Assembly (NCBI GenBank): GCA_902579395.1
Contig: CACHGK010000010.1
Coordinates: 1 to 37,425, forward strand
Reading direction: 5' to 3'
DNA from: an uncultured Alphaproteobacteria bacterium
Lineage (GTDB): Bacteria > Pseudomonadota > Alphaproteobacteria > Methylaequorales > Methylaequoraceae
DNA length: 37,425 nucleotides
Part shown: positions 21,281-30,020 of the stretch, in pieces
How the letters are laid out: each line of letters starts with the position of its first letter
Position numbering within the stretch: the stretch's first letter is position 1
Notes under the pieces: generated by a model
Seen by the model: the letters and a program-made list of their open reading frames with translations, nothing else
Database searches by the model: none
What the model was told of the DNA's origin: nothing
Program-made: the position numbers and the translations under genes

Positions 21281-23842
21281 ATGCTCATTGAATTAGATGA
21301 ACAAAAACTCTTCATAGATCAATTAAAGAAAAAATTTTTGATTAAAAGAGAGCAAATTAAAGAAAAATTTTTATGTGATAACAAAGCATTAAAAAGTTGT
21401 TTAGATCATTCAAAAATAATTGATAGTTTAATTATTCAAATGTTTGAATTTTTATCTAAAGATAAAAAATATTTAAAAAACCTATTTAGTATTTGTGCTG
21501 TTGGAGGTTATGGTAGAAAGATTTTGGCTCCATATTCAGATTTAGATATTCTTTTTATCTATAAAAAAGATTTTGATCCCAAAAAAATTAAAAATGTAAT
21601 TGAGTTTATCCTTTTTCCACTTTGGGATTTAGGCTTTAAAATAGGCTATGCTGTAAGAAACATAGAAGAGTCAATTACTTTTTTTGAAAGTGACCATGTG
21701 ATTCAAACATCAATGTTAGACTGTAGATTGATATGTGGTTCAAAAGTGATTTATCAGGAAGTCTTACATCATTTTAAATTTTGCACTAAAAGAAATGGTT
21801 TGCGATTGCTTGAGAATAAGATTTTGGAGAGAAAAAAAAGAATTGTTGAAATTGGGTACGACTATTTTAGGAATGAACCAAACATAAAAGAAAGTGAAGG
21901 ATCACTAAGAGACATAAACTTAATTTTCTGGGGCTTAAAAATATTTAAATTGTCAAAACCAAAAAATCTTTCAAATATACTTACTCCAAAAGAAAAAAGA
22001 CAACTAAAGAAGTCTCTAGAGTTTTTATTGCTTTTAAGGTGTCACCTACATTATCAAAGCAAAAGATCTAATGATAAATTTTCTTTTGATTATCAATTAA
22101 CAATTTCTAAACAAATTTATAGTTCATTAAAATTTAAAAAAGATACTAATATCTTTGTGGAAAAAATGATGAAGGTTTTTTTTAAACAAATAAGTTACAC
22201 AAAAAATCTTGCAGAGATTTTTACAAGTACACTTGAAATGCAATTTAAAAAATCCAGCAATAAAAATTTATTTTTGATACCTAAAGTAAAGCCATCAAAT
22301 TTAATTTATATTTTTTTGAAAAAAATTTCACAAGGAAAACACAATGCTTATGATCAAAGATTGATTTTGGAGTTTATAAATGAATTAGACGAAACGGAAA
22401 TTATAAATTCAAATAACCTAAAACTTTTTAAAAAGATTCTGTTTTCCCTAAATAAAAATGTACTGGTCATATTATATGATTTAGGGATAGTTTCAAAAAT
22501 TATTCCTGAATTTTCTAAAATTGTCTATCTTCCACAATTTGACAGATATCATTCTTTAACAGTTGGGCAACACACCTTGAAAGCAGTAAATATTTTGAAG
22601 GACCTTTTAGAGCAAAAAATTAAAAAAAAGTCCTATCAATTTTTTTACAGGGAGATTGAAAAAGATTTTAATAAAAAAGCATTATACTTTGCAACTTTAC
22701 TACATGACATTGGAAAGGGAAGAGGTGGCAAACATAATTCTAGAGGAGCTCGAATCGCAAAAAAAATAGTTTTAAGATTTAATGAAAGTAAAGTTATTGC
22801 TGACGAAACTTCCTGGTTAGTCTACAATCATTCATTGTTGAGCAGCTTTGCATTTAAAAAAGATTTAGAGGATCACTCTATAATAAGAAACATATCTGCG
22901 AAAATAAAAAAGGTATCAAGGCTTAGAACATTATTTCTTCTAACCGTAACTGATATTTCGGCTGTTGATCAAGGACTATGGAATAATTGGAAATCAAGTT
23001 TATTACAGAAACTTTTCATCAAAATTGAAGAACAATTAAAGAATCCTAAAAAGATTCTAGGACTTAACGACAAGATAGAAAAAATAAGATCAAATATTTT
23101 AAGATCTTCAAAAAAAATCACTATTTCTAAATTAAGAAAAATTTCGAAAATAGCCTACCCAAATTATTGGCTTCTTCAATCCGAAAAAATGATTATTTTT
23201 CAAATAGAACATTTTTTTACAAAACCTAGAAAAAAATTTGATTTTGTTGTGAAGAAATCAGAGGAATCAAAATTTTATGATTTAATTATCGTTACGAAAG
23301 ATAGAGAACAGCTCTTTTTAAATATTATTTCAATTCTTGCCTTTGAAAATCTATCAGTCTTTGAGGCAAGAATATTTACCCTTGATGATGGAACAGTAAT
23401 CGATACCTTCAAGTTTTCATTTAATACACCAGACATTTTAAATAAAAATGATTTTACGAGAATTATTGAATCAATAAAAAAAAAATTAAAAGCTCTTGGA
23501 GAAGATGATCTCTTGAAAATAAAGGTAAAAGAGGAATCAAAATTGAGAATAATTAAAAAACAGGTTAATGTCGAGATTGATAATAAATCATCTGCAACTT
23601 ATACAATATTGATAGTAAAGACTAATAACAGACCAAATCTTTTGTATGATATTTCAAAAATTTTAATTAAAAATAAAATTATTATTTCAATGGCCAAAAT
23701 ATCGACCAATGGCGATTTTGTGGAAGATAGTTTTCATTTGAGAAGCCAATATGGATTGAAAGTAAAAGATAATAATATAATCAAAACAATAGTTAATGAA
23801 ATCAAGAATAAGCTAAAAGAAAAGTTAGAAAATGTTATTTAA
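21281..23842 (+). CDS. glnD: PII uridylyltransferase/uridylyl-removing enzyme GlnD
   Basis: An 853-residue bifunctional nitrogen sensor that adds and removes UMP on PII proteins according to glutamine. Domains in order: nucleotidyltransferase with GGYGRKILAPYSDLD at 75-89; a linker helical region; an HD hydrolase with LLHDIGKGRGGKH near 472-484; and two C-terminal ACT domains (about 668-740 and 775-850, the second with NNRPNLLYDISKILIKNK). All key motifs are intact, so both activities are likely present. It lies 3 bases after mutS and its end overlaps murJ by 11 bases. The N terminus is slightly short compared with enterobacterial GlnD. Confidence 0.96.
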   Translation: MLIELDEQKLFIDQLKKKFLIKREQIKEKFLCDNKALKSCLDHSKIIDSLIIQMFEFLSKDKKYLKNLFSICAVGGYGRKILAPYSDLDILFIYKKDFDPKKIKNVIEFILFPLWDLGFKIGYAVRNIEESITFFESDHVIQTSMLDCRLICGSKVIYQEVLHHFKFCTKRNGLRLLENKILERKKRIVEIGYDYFRNEPNIKESEGSLRDINLIFWGLKIFKLSKPKNLSNILTPKEKRQLKKSLEFLLLLRCHLHYQSKRSNDKFSFDYQLTISKQIYSSLKFKKDTNIFVEKMMKVFFKQISYTKNLAEIFTSTLEMQFKKSSNKNLFLIPKVKPSNLIYIFLKKISQGKHNAYDQRLILEFINELDETEIINSNNLKLFKKILFSLNKNVLVILYDLGIVSKIIPEFSKIVYLPQFDRYHSLTVGQHTLKAVNILKDLLEQKIKKKSYQFFYREIEKDFNKKALYFATLLHDIGKGRGGKHNSRGARIAKKIVLRFNESKVIADETSWLVYNHSLLSSFAFKKDLEDHSIIRNISAKIKKVSRLRTLFLLTVTDISAVDQGLWNNWKSSLLQKLFIKIEEQLKNPKKILGLNDKIEKIRSNILRSSKKITISKLRKISKIAYPNYWLLQSEKMIIFQIEHFFTKPRKKFDFVVKKSEESKFYDLIIVTKDREQLFLNIISILAFENLSVFEARIFTLDDGTVIDTFKFSFNTPDILNKNDFTRIIESIKKKLKALGEDDLLKIKVKEESKLRIIKKQVNVEIDNKSSATYTILIVKTNNRPNLLYDISKILIKNKIIISMAKISTNGDFVEDSFHLRSQYGLKVKDNNIIKTIVNEIKNKLKEKLENVI

Positions 23843-25397
23843 AATTATATCAATTGTAGGTTCTCTAACATTTCTTAGTAGAGTTCTTGGGTATATTCGT
23901 GATTTATTAATTGCGAGAGTTATTGGAGCCGGGATGGTTTCAGATTGCTTTTTTGTGTCTTTTAAACTTCCTAATTTATTCAGAAGACTTTTCGGAGAAG
24001 GAGCAATGAACTCTGCTTTTATTCCTGTCGTTTCAGGTATACGGTCAAAATCAGGAAGGAAAAATTCAGATATTTTTTTTTCAAAGATTTTATCAATCTT
24101 GATTGTTTTTCTTTTGTTTTTTGTGATTTTTGCAGAAATATTTATGCCTTTAATAATTACTTTAATAGCTCCTGGTTTTTTACAAAATTTAGAAAAATTT
24201 GAATTATCAATTGAATTATCAAGACTCTCTTTCCCATTCGTGTTTTTTATATGTTTAACTTCACTGATGGGTGCTTATCTTAATACGTTAGGAAAATTTG
24301 CTTCAATGGCAGTGACTCCGGTTATTTTAAATTTGTCTTTAATATTTGTTTTATTATTTTTTTTCAGTAGCGAGGATAAAGTTCAAATATCTACTTTTTT
24401 AAGTTTATCAATATCGCTTGCGGGAATTATTCAATTATTTTGGTTGTTTGCTAATTTAAAAAAAAATAATTTAAATTTGCATCTGTCAATAAAGAAAATA
24501 TTCAAGAAAAACAAAGAAACATCAACATTCTTTAACTTACTTACACCTGCAATTATTGGGAATGGAGCGTATCAGATCAACCTACTAATTGATATGATTT
24601 TAGCATCAACGCTTCCTGATGGATCTATATCTTATTTATATTATGCTGACAGAGTGAATCAACTTCCTCTAGGAGTTCTTGGAATAGCAATAAGCACAGC
24701 ATTACTTCCTATATTATCAAAGCAAATCAAAGAAAAAGAACTTTTAAAGGCCAATAAGAGTATTTCTTCGGCAATAAAATTTGGGATTATTTTTTCAATA
24801 CCTTCTTTTGTTGGTATATGGATACTATCTGAAGAAATTATTTCATTTCTTTTTTTAAGAGGTGCCTTTGAACTAAATGATGTACAATTAACTTCTTCAG
24901 CACTTCAAGCATTATGCTTCGGTTTGCCCGCCTTTATAATGATAAAGATCTTGGTTGTCCCTTTTTTTGCTAATGAGGATACCAAGACGCCGATTAAGAT
25001 CTCAGTTTTTTGCATGGTTCTTAATTTAATTTTAAATTTAATTTTAATTAGAGATTATTTACATGTTGGCTTGGCTATTTCAACCTCAGTTGCGGCTTGG
25101 ATAAATGTATTAATGCTTGGTTTGATTTTAAAAAAGAAACTTAACTATCCCTTTGATATTTCTGTTTTAAGAGTTTTTATAAAAGTATTAATTTCATCAA
25201 TTTTTATGGCATATTTTGTTTTGGAAATTTATAAATACACCTATATGAATTTTACATACAATAATTTTTTTGGTAAGGATTTAAGTCTCATTATGTGTAT
25301 AATTTCTGGAATTGTTATTTATGCCTCGTTTCTATATTTTATAGGAAGAAAAGAACTAGAACTAGAAAAATGGAAAAAAAAAAAGAATCTAAGTTAA
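23832..25397 (+). CDS. murJ: Lipid II flippase MurJ (MviN)
   Basis: A 521-residue polytopic membrane protein with about 13-14 hydrophobic segments, matching MurJ, which moves lipid II across the inner membrane for peptidoglycan synthesis. Family features: FLSRVLGYIRDLLIARVIGAG at the N terminus, SDCFFVSFKLPNLFRRLFGEGAMNSAFIP, and YYADRVNQLPLGVLGIAISTALLP in the middle. It begins inside the last codons of glnD and ends in the start region of trpS, part of a mutS-glnD-murJ-trpS run typical of Alphaproteobacteria. Its last codons cross an 11-A tract. Confidence 0.97.
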   Translation: MLFKIISIVGSLTFLSRVLGYIRDLLIARVIGAGMVSDCFFVSFKLPNLFRRLFGEGAMNSAFIPVVSGIRSKSGRKNSDIFFSKILSILIVFLLFFVIFAEIFMPLIITLIAPGFLQNLEKFELSIELSRLSFPFVFFICLTSLMGAYLNTLGKFASMAVTPVILNLSLIFVLLFFFSSEDKVQISTFLSLSISLAGIIQLFWLFANLKKNNLNLHLSIKKIFKKNKETSTFFNLLTPAIIGNGAYQINLLIDMILASTLPDGSISYLYYADRVNQLPLGVLGIAISTALLPILSKQIKEKELLKANKSISSAIKFGIIFSIPSFVGIWILSEEIISFLFLRGAFELNDVQLTSSALQALCFGLPAFIMIKILVVPFFANEDTKTPIKISVFCMVLNLILNLILIRDYLHVGLAISTSVAAWINVLMLGLILKKKLNYPFDISVLRVFIKVLISSIFMAYFVLEIYKYTYMNFTYNNFFGKDLSLIMCIISGIVIYASFLYFIGRKELELEKWKKKKNLS

Positions 25398-26386
25398 TTT
25401 TTTCTGGAGTACAACCAACAGGAAATTTGCATTTAGGGAATTATCTGGGAGCTATTAAAAATTGGGTAAAGTATCAGGAAGACTCTAATTGTATTTTTTG
25501 TATAGTTGATTTGCATGCAATAACTGTCTCTGAAAATAGAGAAAAAATTTTAGATAATACTAGAGAGGTCGCGGCAGCTTATATAGCCTCTGGAATTGAT
25601 CCAAATAAAAATACAATTTTTGTTCAATCAAATGTTACTGGTCATAGCGAGCTTTCATGGATATTAAGTTGTCATACCCCCATAGGATGGTTGAATAGAA
25701 TGACCCAATTTAAGGATAAAGCTGGTAAAAATAAAGAAAAGGCTCCTCTAGGCTTATATTCTTATCCAGTTTTAATGGCTGCAGATATTCTTCTTTATAA
25801 ATCAACTCATGTTCCAGTAGGTGAAGATCAAAAACAGCATTTAGAATTGAGCAGAGATGTAGCACAGGCTTTTAATAGATATTATAATCAAGAATTTTTT
25901 CCAATACCTGAACCAATTATTACTGGAACTGCAACAAGAGTAATGAGTTTAAAAAATGGACTTAATAAAATGAGCAAATCTGATCCATCAGATCAATCTA
26001 GAATAAATCTAATGGATGATTCAATATCTATTATAAAGAAAATTCAAAAAGCTAGAACAGACTCTGAGCCATTCCCAAAAAGTTTGGAAGAAATGGATAA
26101 CAGACCAGAAATAAATAATTTAATAAACATTTTTTCTGCTTTAAGTGAAGACTTACCACAAAATGTAGTTGCTCAATATGTAGGAAAAGATTTTAAATTT
26201 TTTAAGGAGGACCTAAGTGATCTTGTTAATCAAAAAATTTCAAATATTTCAACGGAAATGCATAAGCTGCTTAAAGACCTAAACTATCTTGATTTAATTC
26301 TAAAGAAGGGCTGTCAAAAAGCTAATGAAATTGCAGAAAAGAATGTTAAAGATTTAAAAAAAATAATTGGATTTTTTGAAGCATGA
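25370..26386 (+). CDS. trpS: Tryptophanyl-tRNA synthetase
   Basis: A 338-residue class I synthetase that charges tRNA-Trp. The HIGH-equivalent is GNLHLGN at 18-24 within SGVQPTGNLHLGNYLG, and the KMSKS loop is intact at 200-204. Length is standard (330-340). The start at 25370 is chosen because the frame upstream encodes shadow sequence of murJ, and MEKKKESKLIFSGVQPTG places the first beta strand correctly. It overlaps murJ by 28 bases and the next gene by 4. An 11-A tract directly follows the start codon. Confidence 0.97.
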   Translation: MEKKKESKLIFSGVQPTGNLHLGNYLGAIKNWVKYQEDSNCIFCIVDLHAITVSENREKILDNTREVAAAYIASGIDPNKNTIFVQSNVTGHSELSWILSCHTPIGWLNRMTQFKDKAGKNKEKAPLGLYSYPVLMAADILLYKSTHVPVGEDQKQHLELSRDVAQAFNRYYNQEFFPIPEPIITGTATRVMSLKNGLNKMSKSDPSDQSRINLMDDSISIIKKIQKARTDSEPFPKSLEEMDNRPEINNLINIFSALSEDLPQNVVAQYVGKDFKFFKEDLSDLVNQKISNISTEMHKLLKDLNYLDLILKKGCQKANEIAEKNVKDLKKIIGFFEA

Positions 26387-27297
26387 GTTTTTATCTTCCA
26401 ATCGCTGAAATTCAAGTAAACTTATTAGTAATTCTCTTTTTTGGTTTTATTGTTGGATTTATGTCTGGTTTATTTGGAGTTGGCGGAGGTTTTTTGATGA
26501 CTCCTCTTCTGATATTTATGGGCATACCCCCCGCTACAGCCGTTGGGACCGAATCAGTCCAGATATTAGGTTCTTCTGTTTCAGGTGCAATGGCTCATGG
26601 ACTAAAAAAAAATATTGATTACGAGATTGGGGGTTTCCTTTTAATAGGAGGAGTCTTTGGTTCAACTCTGGGTGTGATATTATTTAATTTTTTTAAAGAG
26701 TCAGGAAATATAGATTTAATTATAAAATTTTTATACATTCTTTTTTTAGCAACTATTGGTGGTTTAATGTTAATTGAAAGTACTATCTCACTTGTTGCCG
26801 AAAAAAAAACCGGAACCGTTGTTAGAAAAAAAGAAAGAAATTTTTTGGACCTTCTGCCAATGAAATTAAAATTCCGTCAGTCAAGAATTTATATTTCAAT
26901 TTTATTACCAATTAGTGTTGGAATTTTTGTTGGTTTTTTATCAGCTTTTATGGGAGTTGGAGGGGGTTTTGTAATGGTTCCAGCTATGATTTATATTTTC
27001 AGAATGGGAACGGTTTTAGCAATTGGCACGTCACTTTTTCAGATTGTTTTTGTAACCTTAAATGTTTCAATACTTCATGCCACATTTAATTTCTCAGTGG
27101 ATTTGATTTTAGCAATTTTTTTATTAATTGGTGGAGTTATAGGTGCGCAATATGGTTCCAAATTCACCTCAAGATTTAAAGGAGAGCAAATAAGGGTACT
27201 TTTAGCTATTATTGTTTTAGGAGTATGTACAAAGATGGGAATAGAATTAGTTAGTGAACCTTTGTTCAATTCGAGGATTATTTTACAAAATGGTTAG
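26383..27297 (+). CDS. TauE/SafE family sulfite/organosulfonate exporter-like permease
   Basis: A 304-residue membrane protein with about eight hydrophobic segments and the two internal-repeat signatures of TauE/SafE: GLFGVGGGFLMTPLL at about 30-44 and AFMGVGGGFVMVPAMI near 188-203. The family transports sulfite, sulfoacetate or other small anions; the substrate is not determinable. ATGA overlap with trpS and an 8-base overlap with the next gene suggest tight coupling. Pairing with a TIGR02186 protein directly downstream is familiar in Alphaproteobacteria and suggests the two work as a membrane complex. Confidence 0.9.
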   Translation: MSFYLPIAEIQVNLLVILFFGFIVGFMSGLFGVGGGFLMTPLLIFMGIPPATAVGTESVQILGSSVSGAMAHGLKKNIDYEIGGFLLIGGVFGSTLGVILFNFFKESGNIDLIIKFLYILFLATIGGLMLIESTISLVAEKKTGTVVRKKERNFLDLLPMKLKFRQSRIYISILLPISVGIFVGFLSAFMGVGGGFVMVPAMIYIFRMGTVLAIGTSLFQIVFVTLNVSILHATFNFSVDLILAIFLLIGGVIGAQYGSKFTSRFKGEQIRVLLAIIVLGVCTKMGIELVSEPLFNSRIILQNG

Positions 27298-28009
27298 AAT
27301 CTTTAAGACAATAATTTTTATTTTTTTAATTCTTATATTCAAAGGATTAAGCTCCGAGTCATTGATTTTTGATTTATCAGAACGAGAAATAGAGATTTCA
27401 AAAAAAAACAAAAATCCTGACTTCACAATCTTTGGTTTTACAAATTCTGAAAGTTCACTAGTTCTAAAAATTAAAGGACCAAGCCAAAAGGTAATCTTAC
27501 AAAAAAAAAATAAGGTTGTTGGTATGTGGTCATGGAATAAAACGGGAGAATTTATTTATCCTGGACTTTTCCATTATTATACAAATAAAAATGATGATGA
27601 GATAGATTTTGAGGTTAAGAAAGATCTTTTTGACAATGTCAAACTAATTGGAAAAGACGATGATAATTTAAAAAAAGATCTTATTGAAAAAAAAATGTCA
27701 TTAGGTCTTTTTTTAATTAAAAATAACTCATTTGAAACCATTAATAAAAAAATACCAAATTTCTTCAGGATTCCTGTGTTTTTGCCCAAAAATTCACCTG
27801 AAGGTGAGTACACAGTTTCACTGAGTATAATCGACAGTATAAATAATTTTGAAAGTAAAAAAATAAAGATCAATGTTTTAAAAAAAGGGATAAGCTCATT
27901 TGTTTTTAATTTTGCCCACAAATTCTCATTTATATATGGTCTATTTTCTGCTATAATAGCAATTGGATTAGGTCTCACAGCAGGATTTATTTTTAGAAGA
28001 TTTTTATGA
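27290..28009 (+). CDS. TIGR02186-type membrane protein
   Basis: A 239-residue protein of the uncharacterised TIGR02186 family. It has an N-terminal signal-like segment (FKTIIFIFLILIFKGLSS). A periplasmic beta-rich body follows with family blocks LIFDLSEREIEI, LVLKIKGP and VVGMWSWN. A single C-terminal membrane helix (FIYGLFSAIIAIGLGLTAGF) ends just before FRRFL. The start at 27290 is preferred to 27254 because it places the signal segment at the N terminus. It overlaps the TauE/SafE gene by 8 bases and the UspA gene by 4. The layout suggests an accessory subunit to the permease; no biochemical role is known to me. Confidence 0.8.
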   Translation: MVRIFKTIIFIFLILIFKGLSSESLIFDLSEREIEISKKNKNPDFTIFGFTNSESSLVLKIKGPSQKVILQKKNKVVGMWSWNKTGEFIYPGLFHYYTNKNDDEIDFEVKKDLFDNVKLIGKDDDNLKKDLIEKKMSLGLFLIKNNSFETINKKIPNFFRIPVFLPKNSPEGEYTVSLSIIDSINNFESKKIKINVLKKGISSFVFNFAHKFSFIYGLFSAIIAIGLGLTAGFIFRRFL

Positions 28010-28476
28010 TAGAGAAGGAACTTACATTCCTAGTAGTTTTAGACGACTCAGAGGAGATATTTAATGCTTTAAGATATGCAGCAAAAAGATCAGCAAGGAC
28101 AAATGGTAGAGTAGCTTTGTTATATACCTTTGAAACTTTAGAGTTTAGTCATTGGAAAGCTGTTGAGGATATTGCAGAAATAGAATTAAGAGAAGAGGCT
28201 GAATCGAAAATTAAAGAATATGAAAATTATGTAAATAACTTCTCGAACAAAAAACCAAAAAAATTTATAATGAAGGGAGATAGGATAGAATGTATAATAA
28301 ACTTTCTTAATGCAAATAAATTCATATCAAATTTTATATTGGCCTCGTCGCCCAGCAAATCCGGAGGAGATCCCTTAATAAACGCCTTTACAATTAAGCA
28401 GAGTACAAAGATTAAGGTTCCAATAACAATTATTCCACCAACTTTAACAGAAGAAGAAATTGACAATTTGTCATGA
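28006..28476 (+). CDS. Universal stress protein, UspA family
   Basis: A 156-residue cytoplasmic UspA-fold protein. It begins with ELTFLVVLDDSEEIFNALRYAAKRSARTNGRVALLYTFE, the beta1-alpha1-beta2 signature with the acidic pair at the nucleotide site. The GxxG-x9-GS/T ATP loop of ATP-binding UspA proteins is not evident in the C-terminal half (SPSKSGGDPLINAFT), so ATP binding is uncertain. It is joined to the TIGR02186 gene by an ATGA overlap and followed 18 bases later by nfuA. Confidence 0.87.
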   Translation: MIEKELTFLVVLDDSEEIFNALRYAAKRSARTNGRVALLYTFETLEFSHWKAVEDIAEIELREEAESKIKEYENYVNNFSNKKPKKFIMKGDRIECIINFLNANKFISNFILASSPSKSGGDPLINAFTIKQSTKIKVPITIIPPTLTEEEIDNLS

Positions 28477-28494
28477 TTTAATTAATTTATAATT

Positions 28495-29067
28495 ATGTTT
28501 ATACAAACTGAAGAGACTCCTAATCCATCTACTTTAAAATTTTTACCAGGGGTGGAAGTTCTGAAAAGCGGTACTTTAGAATTTAAAAGTAAAGAGGAGG
28601 CCTCAAAAAATGATTTAGCCAAACAACTGTTTCTCGATGAAAACATCAAAGGTGTCTTTTTCGGTAAAGATTTTCTCACCGTAACTAAATCAGAAGAAGT
28701 GGACTGGGAGAGTCTAAAACCAAGTGTGCTTTCTGTAGTACTTGATTTTTTTTCATCTGGCGGAAAAGTAGATATCCAAAATGAGTCAGGAGTTTCATCC
28801 AGCGAAGAGATCATAAAATATTCAAAGCAAGATAAAGAAATTGTAAAGAAAATTAATGAACTTTTAGATGAAAGAATTAAACCTGCTGTAGCTCAAGACG
28901 GAGGGGATATAAGCTTCGTAAAGTTTCAAAATAAAATTGTTTTTCTCGAGTTAAGAGGTGCGTGCTCTGGATGTCCAAGCTCCACAATCACTTTAAAATC
29001 AGGCATAGAAAATATGCTTAAATATTATATTCCTGAAATTGAGTCGGTTGAGGCTATAAATCAATAA
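28495..29067 (+). CDS. nfuA: Fe-S cluster carrier NfuA-type protein
   Basis: A 190-residue two-domain Fe-S scaffold/carrier. Residues 1-90 are an Nfu N-terminal domain (MFIQTEETPNPSTLKFLPG opens it). Residues 108-188 form a NifU C-terminal domain with cluster ligands C157 and C160 in RGACSGCPSSTITLKSGIE. It delivers 4Fe-4S clusters to client enzymes; MiaB, encoded about 6 kb away, is a possible client. This NfuA form (Nfu_N plus NifU) is standard in Alphaproteobacteria. Its stop shares one base with the start of the following glucosaminidase gene. Confidence 0.95.
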   Translation: MFIQTEETPNPSTLKFLPGVEVLKSGTLEFKSKEEASKNDLAKQLFLDENIKGVFFGKDFLTVTKSEEVDWESLKPSVLSVVLDFFSSGGKVDIQNESGVSSSEEIIKYSKQDKEIVKKINELLDERIKPAVAQDGGDISFVKFQNKIVFLELRGACSGCPSSTITLKSGIENMLKYYIPEIESVEAINQ

Positions 29068-30020
29068 TGCACAGTAGCAAAGCTCTCTATAGAAATTTAG
29101 TAATCTTATTAATATCTTTTGTATTTATAAATTTAGCAGTTGGATTCTACAAAAGTTTTACAAAAATAAAAAATTTTGGATCTGGCTCAATTAGTTTTAG
29201 TGTTCAAGACAAGTCAGTCCTTAACTATTTTGCAAAAAAAACAACTGTTGATTACATTAGTGAAGCTGAGGAAATGATAGATATATTTGAGAAATATAAT
29301 TTTTCGGTTGATTCATTTCTAAATAACGAATCTTCAAATTTAATCATATTTTCAAGTTGGCCGAAAGATTTTTTAGATATAAATTCAATAAACAAAAGAA
29401 AGAAGTTATTTATTAATACACTTTTACCAATTATCTTTATAGAAAATAGAAAAATACTTGAGGATAGGAAAAAAATATTGGATTGGTGGAATCAATCTGA
29501 TGGTGAGAGCTTTTCCAGAGAATTCTGGCCTGCATGGCTATTTGAACTAAGTGAAAAATATAATTATACGGAATCTAGTTTAGGTAACCTTTTAATTAGA
29601 GTAGACGTTGTGCCGATATCACTAGCTCTTTCACAAGCGGCTATTGAGAGCGGATGGGGCACCTCAAGATATCTGAATGAAGGTAATGCCATCTTTGGTC
29701 AATATACTTACGATAAAAAAAGCGGCATTAAGCCAAGAAAACGCGATGACGACAAGAAATTTTTTGTAAAAAAATTTAGTAATTTGTCTGAATCTGTAAG
29801 ATCTTATTTAAAAAACATCAATACACATTTTGCCTATGAAACCTTAAGAGTTGAAAGAAGAAAATTAAGAATGAATGGTGAATATTTGTTGGGGAACGTC
29901 TTGGCTAATTACCTTACAAATTATTCTGAAAGAAATGAAGAATATGTTAAAGATGTGAAACATTTAATTGAAACAAATAATTTTATGAAATTTGATAAGG
30001 TAGAAGGTTTATTAAATTAA
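29067..30020 (+). CDS. Bax-like glucosaminidase (peptidoglycan hydrolase)
   Basis: A 317-residue protein with an N-terminal membrane anchor (about residues 9-26) and a C-terminal glucosaminidase/Bax domain. The catalytic region is VPISLALSQAAIESGWGTSRY with E194 as the likely acid, followed by GNAIFGQYTY and the LSESVRSYLKNINTH and YEYLR-like blocks of Bax/FlgJ-type enzymes. It would cut beta-N-acetylglucosaminyl bonds in peptidoglycan from the periplasmic face. It is coupled to nfuA by a TAATG junction, and converges with the polysaccharide deacetylase gene so tightly that a TTAA at 30017-30020 supplies both stop codons. Confidence 0.85.
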   Translation: MHSSKALYRNLVILLISFVFINLAVGFYKSFTKIKNFGSGSISFSVQDKSVLNYFAKKTTVDYISEAEEMIDIFEKYNFSVDSFLNNESSNLIIFSSWPKDFLDINSINKRKKLFINTLLPIIFIENRKILEDRKKILDWWNQSDGESFSREFWPAWLFELSEKYNYTESSLGNLLIRVDVVPISLALSQAAIESGWGTSRYLNEGNAIFGQYTYDKKSGIKPRKRDDDKKFFVKKFSNLSESVRSYLKNINTHFAYETLRVERRKLRMNGEYLLGNVLANYLTNYSERNEEYVKDVKHLIETNNFMKFDKVEGLLN

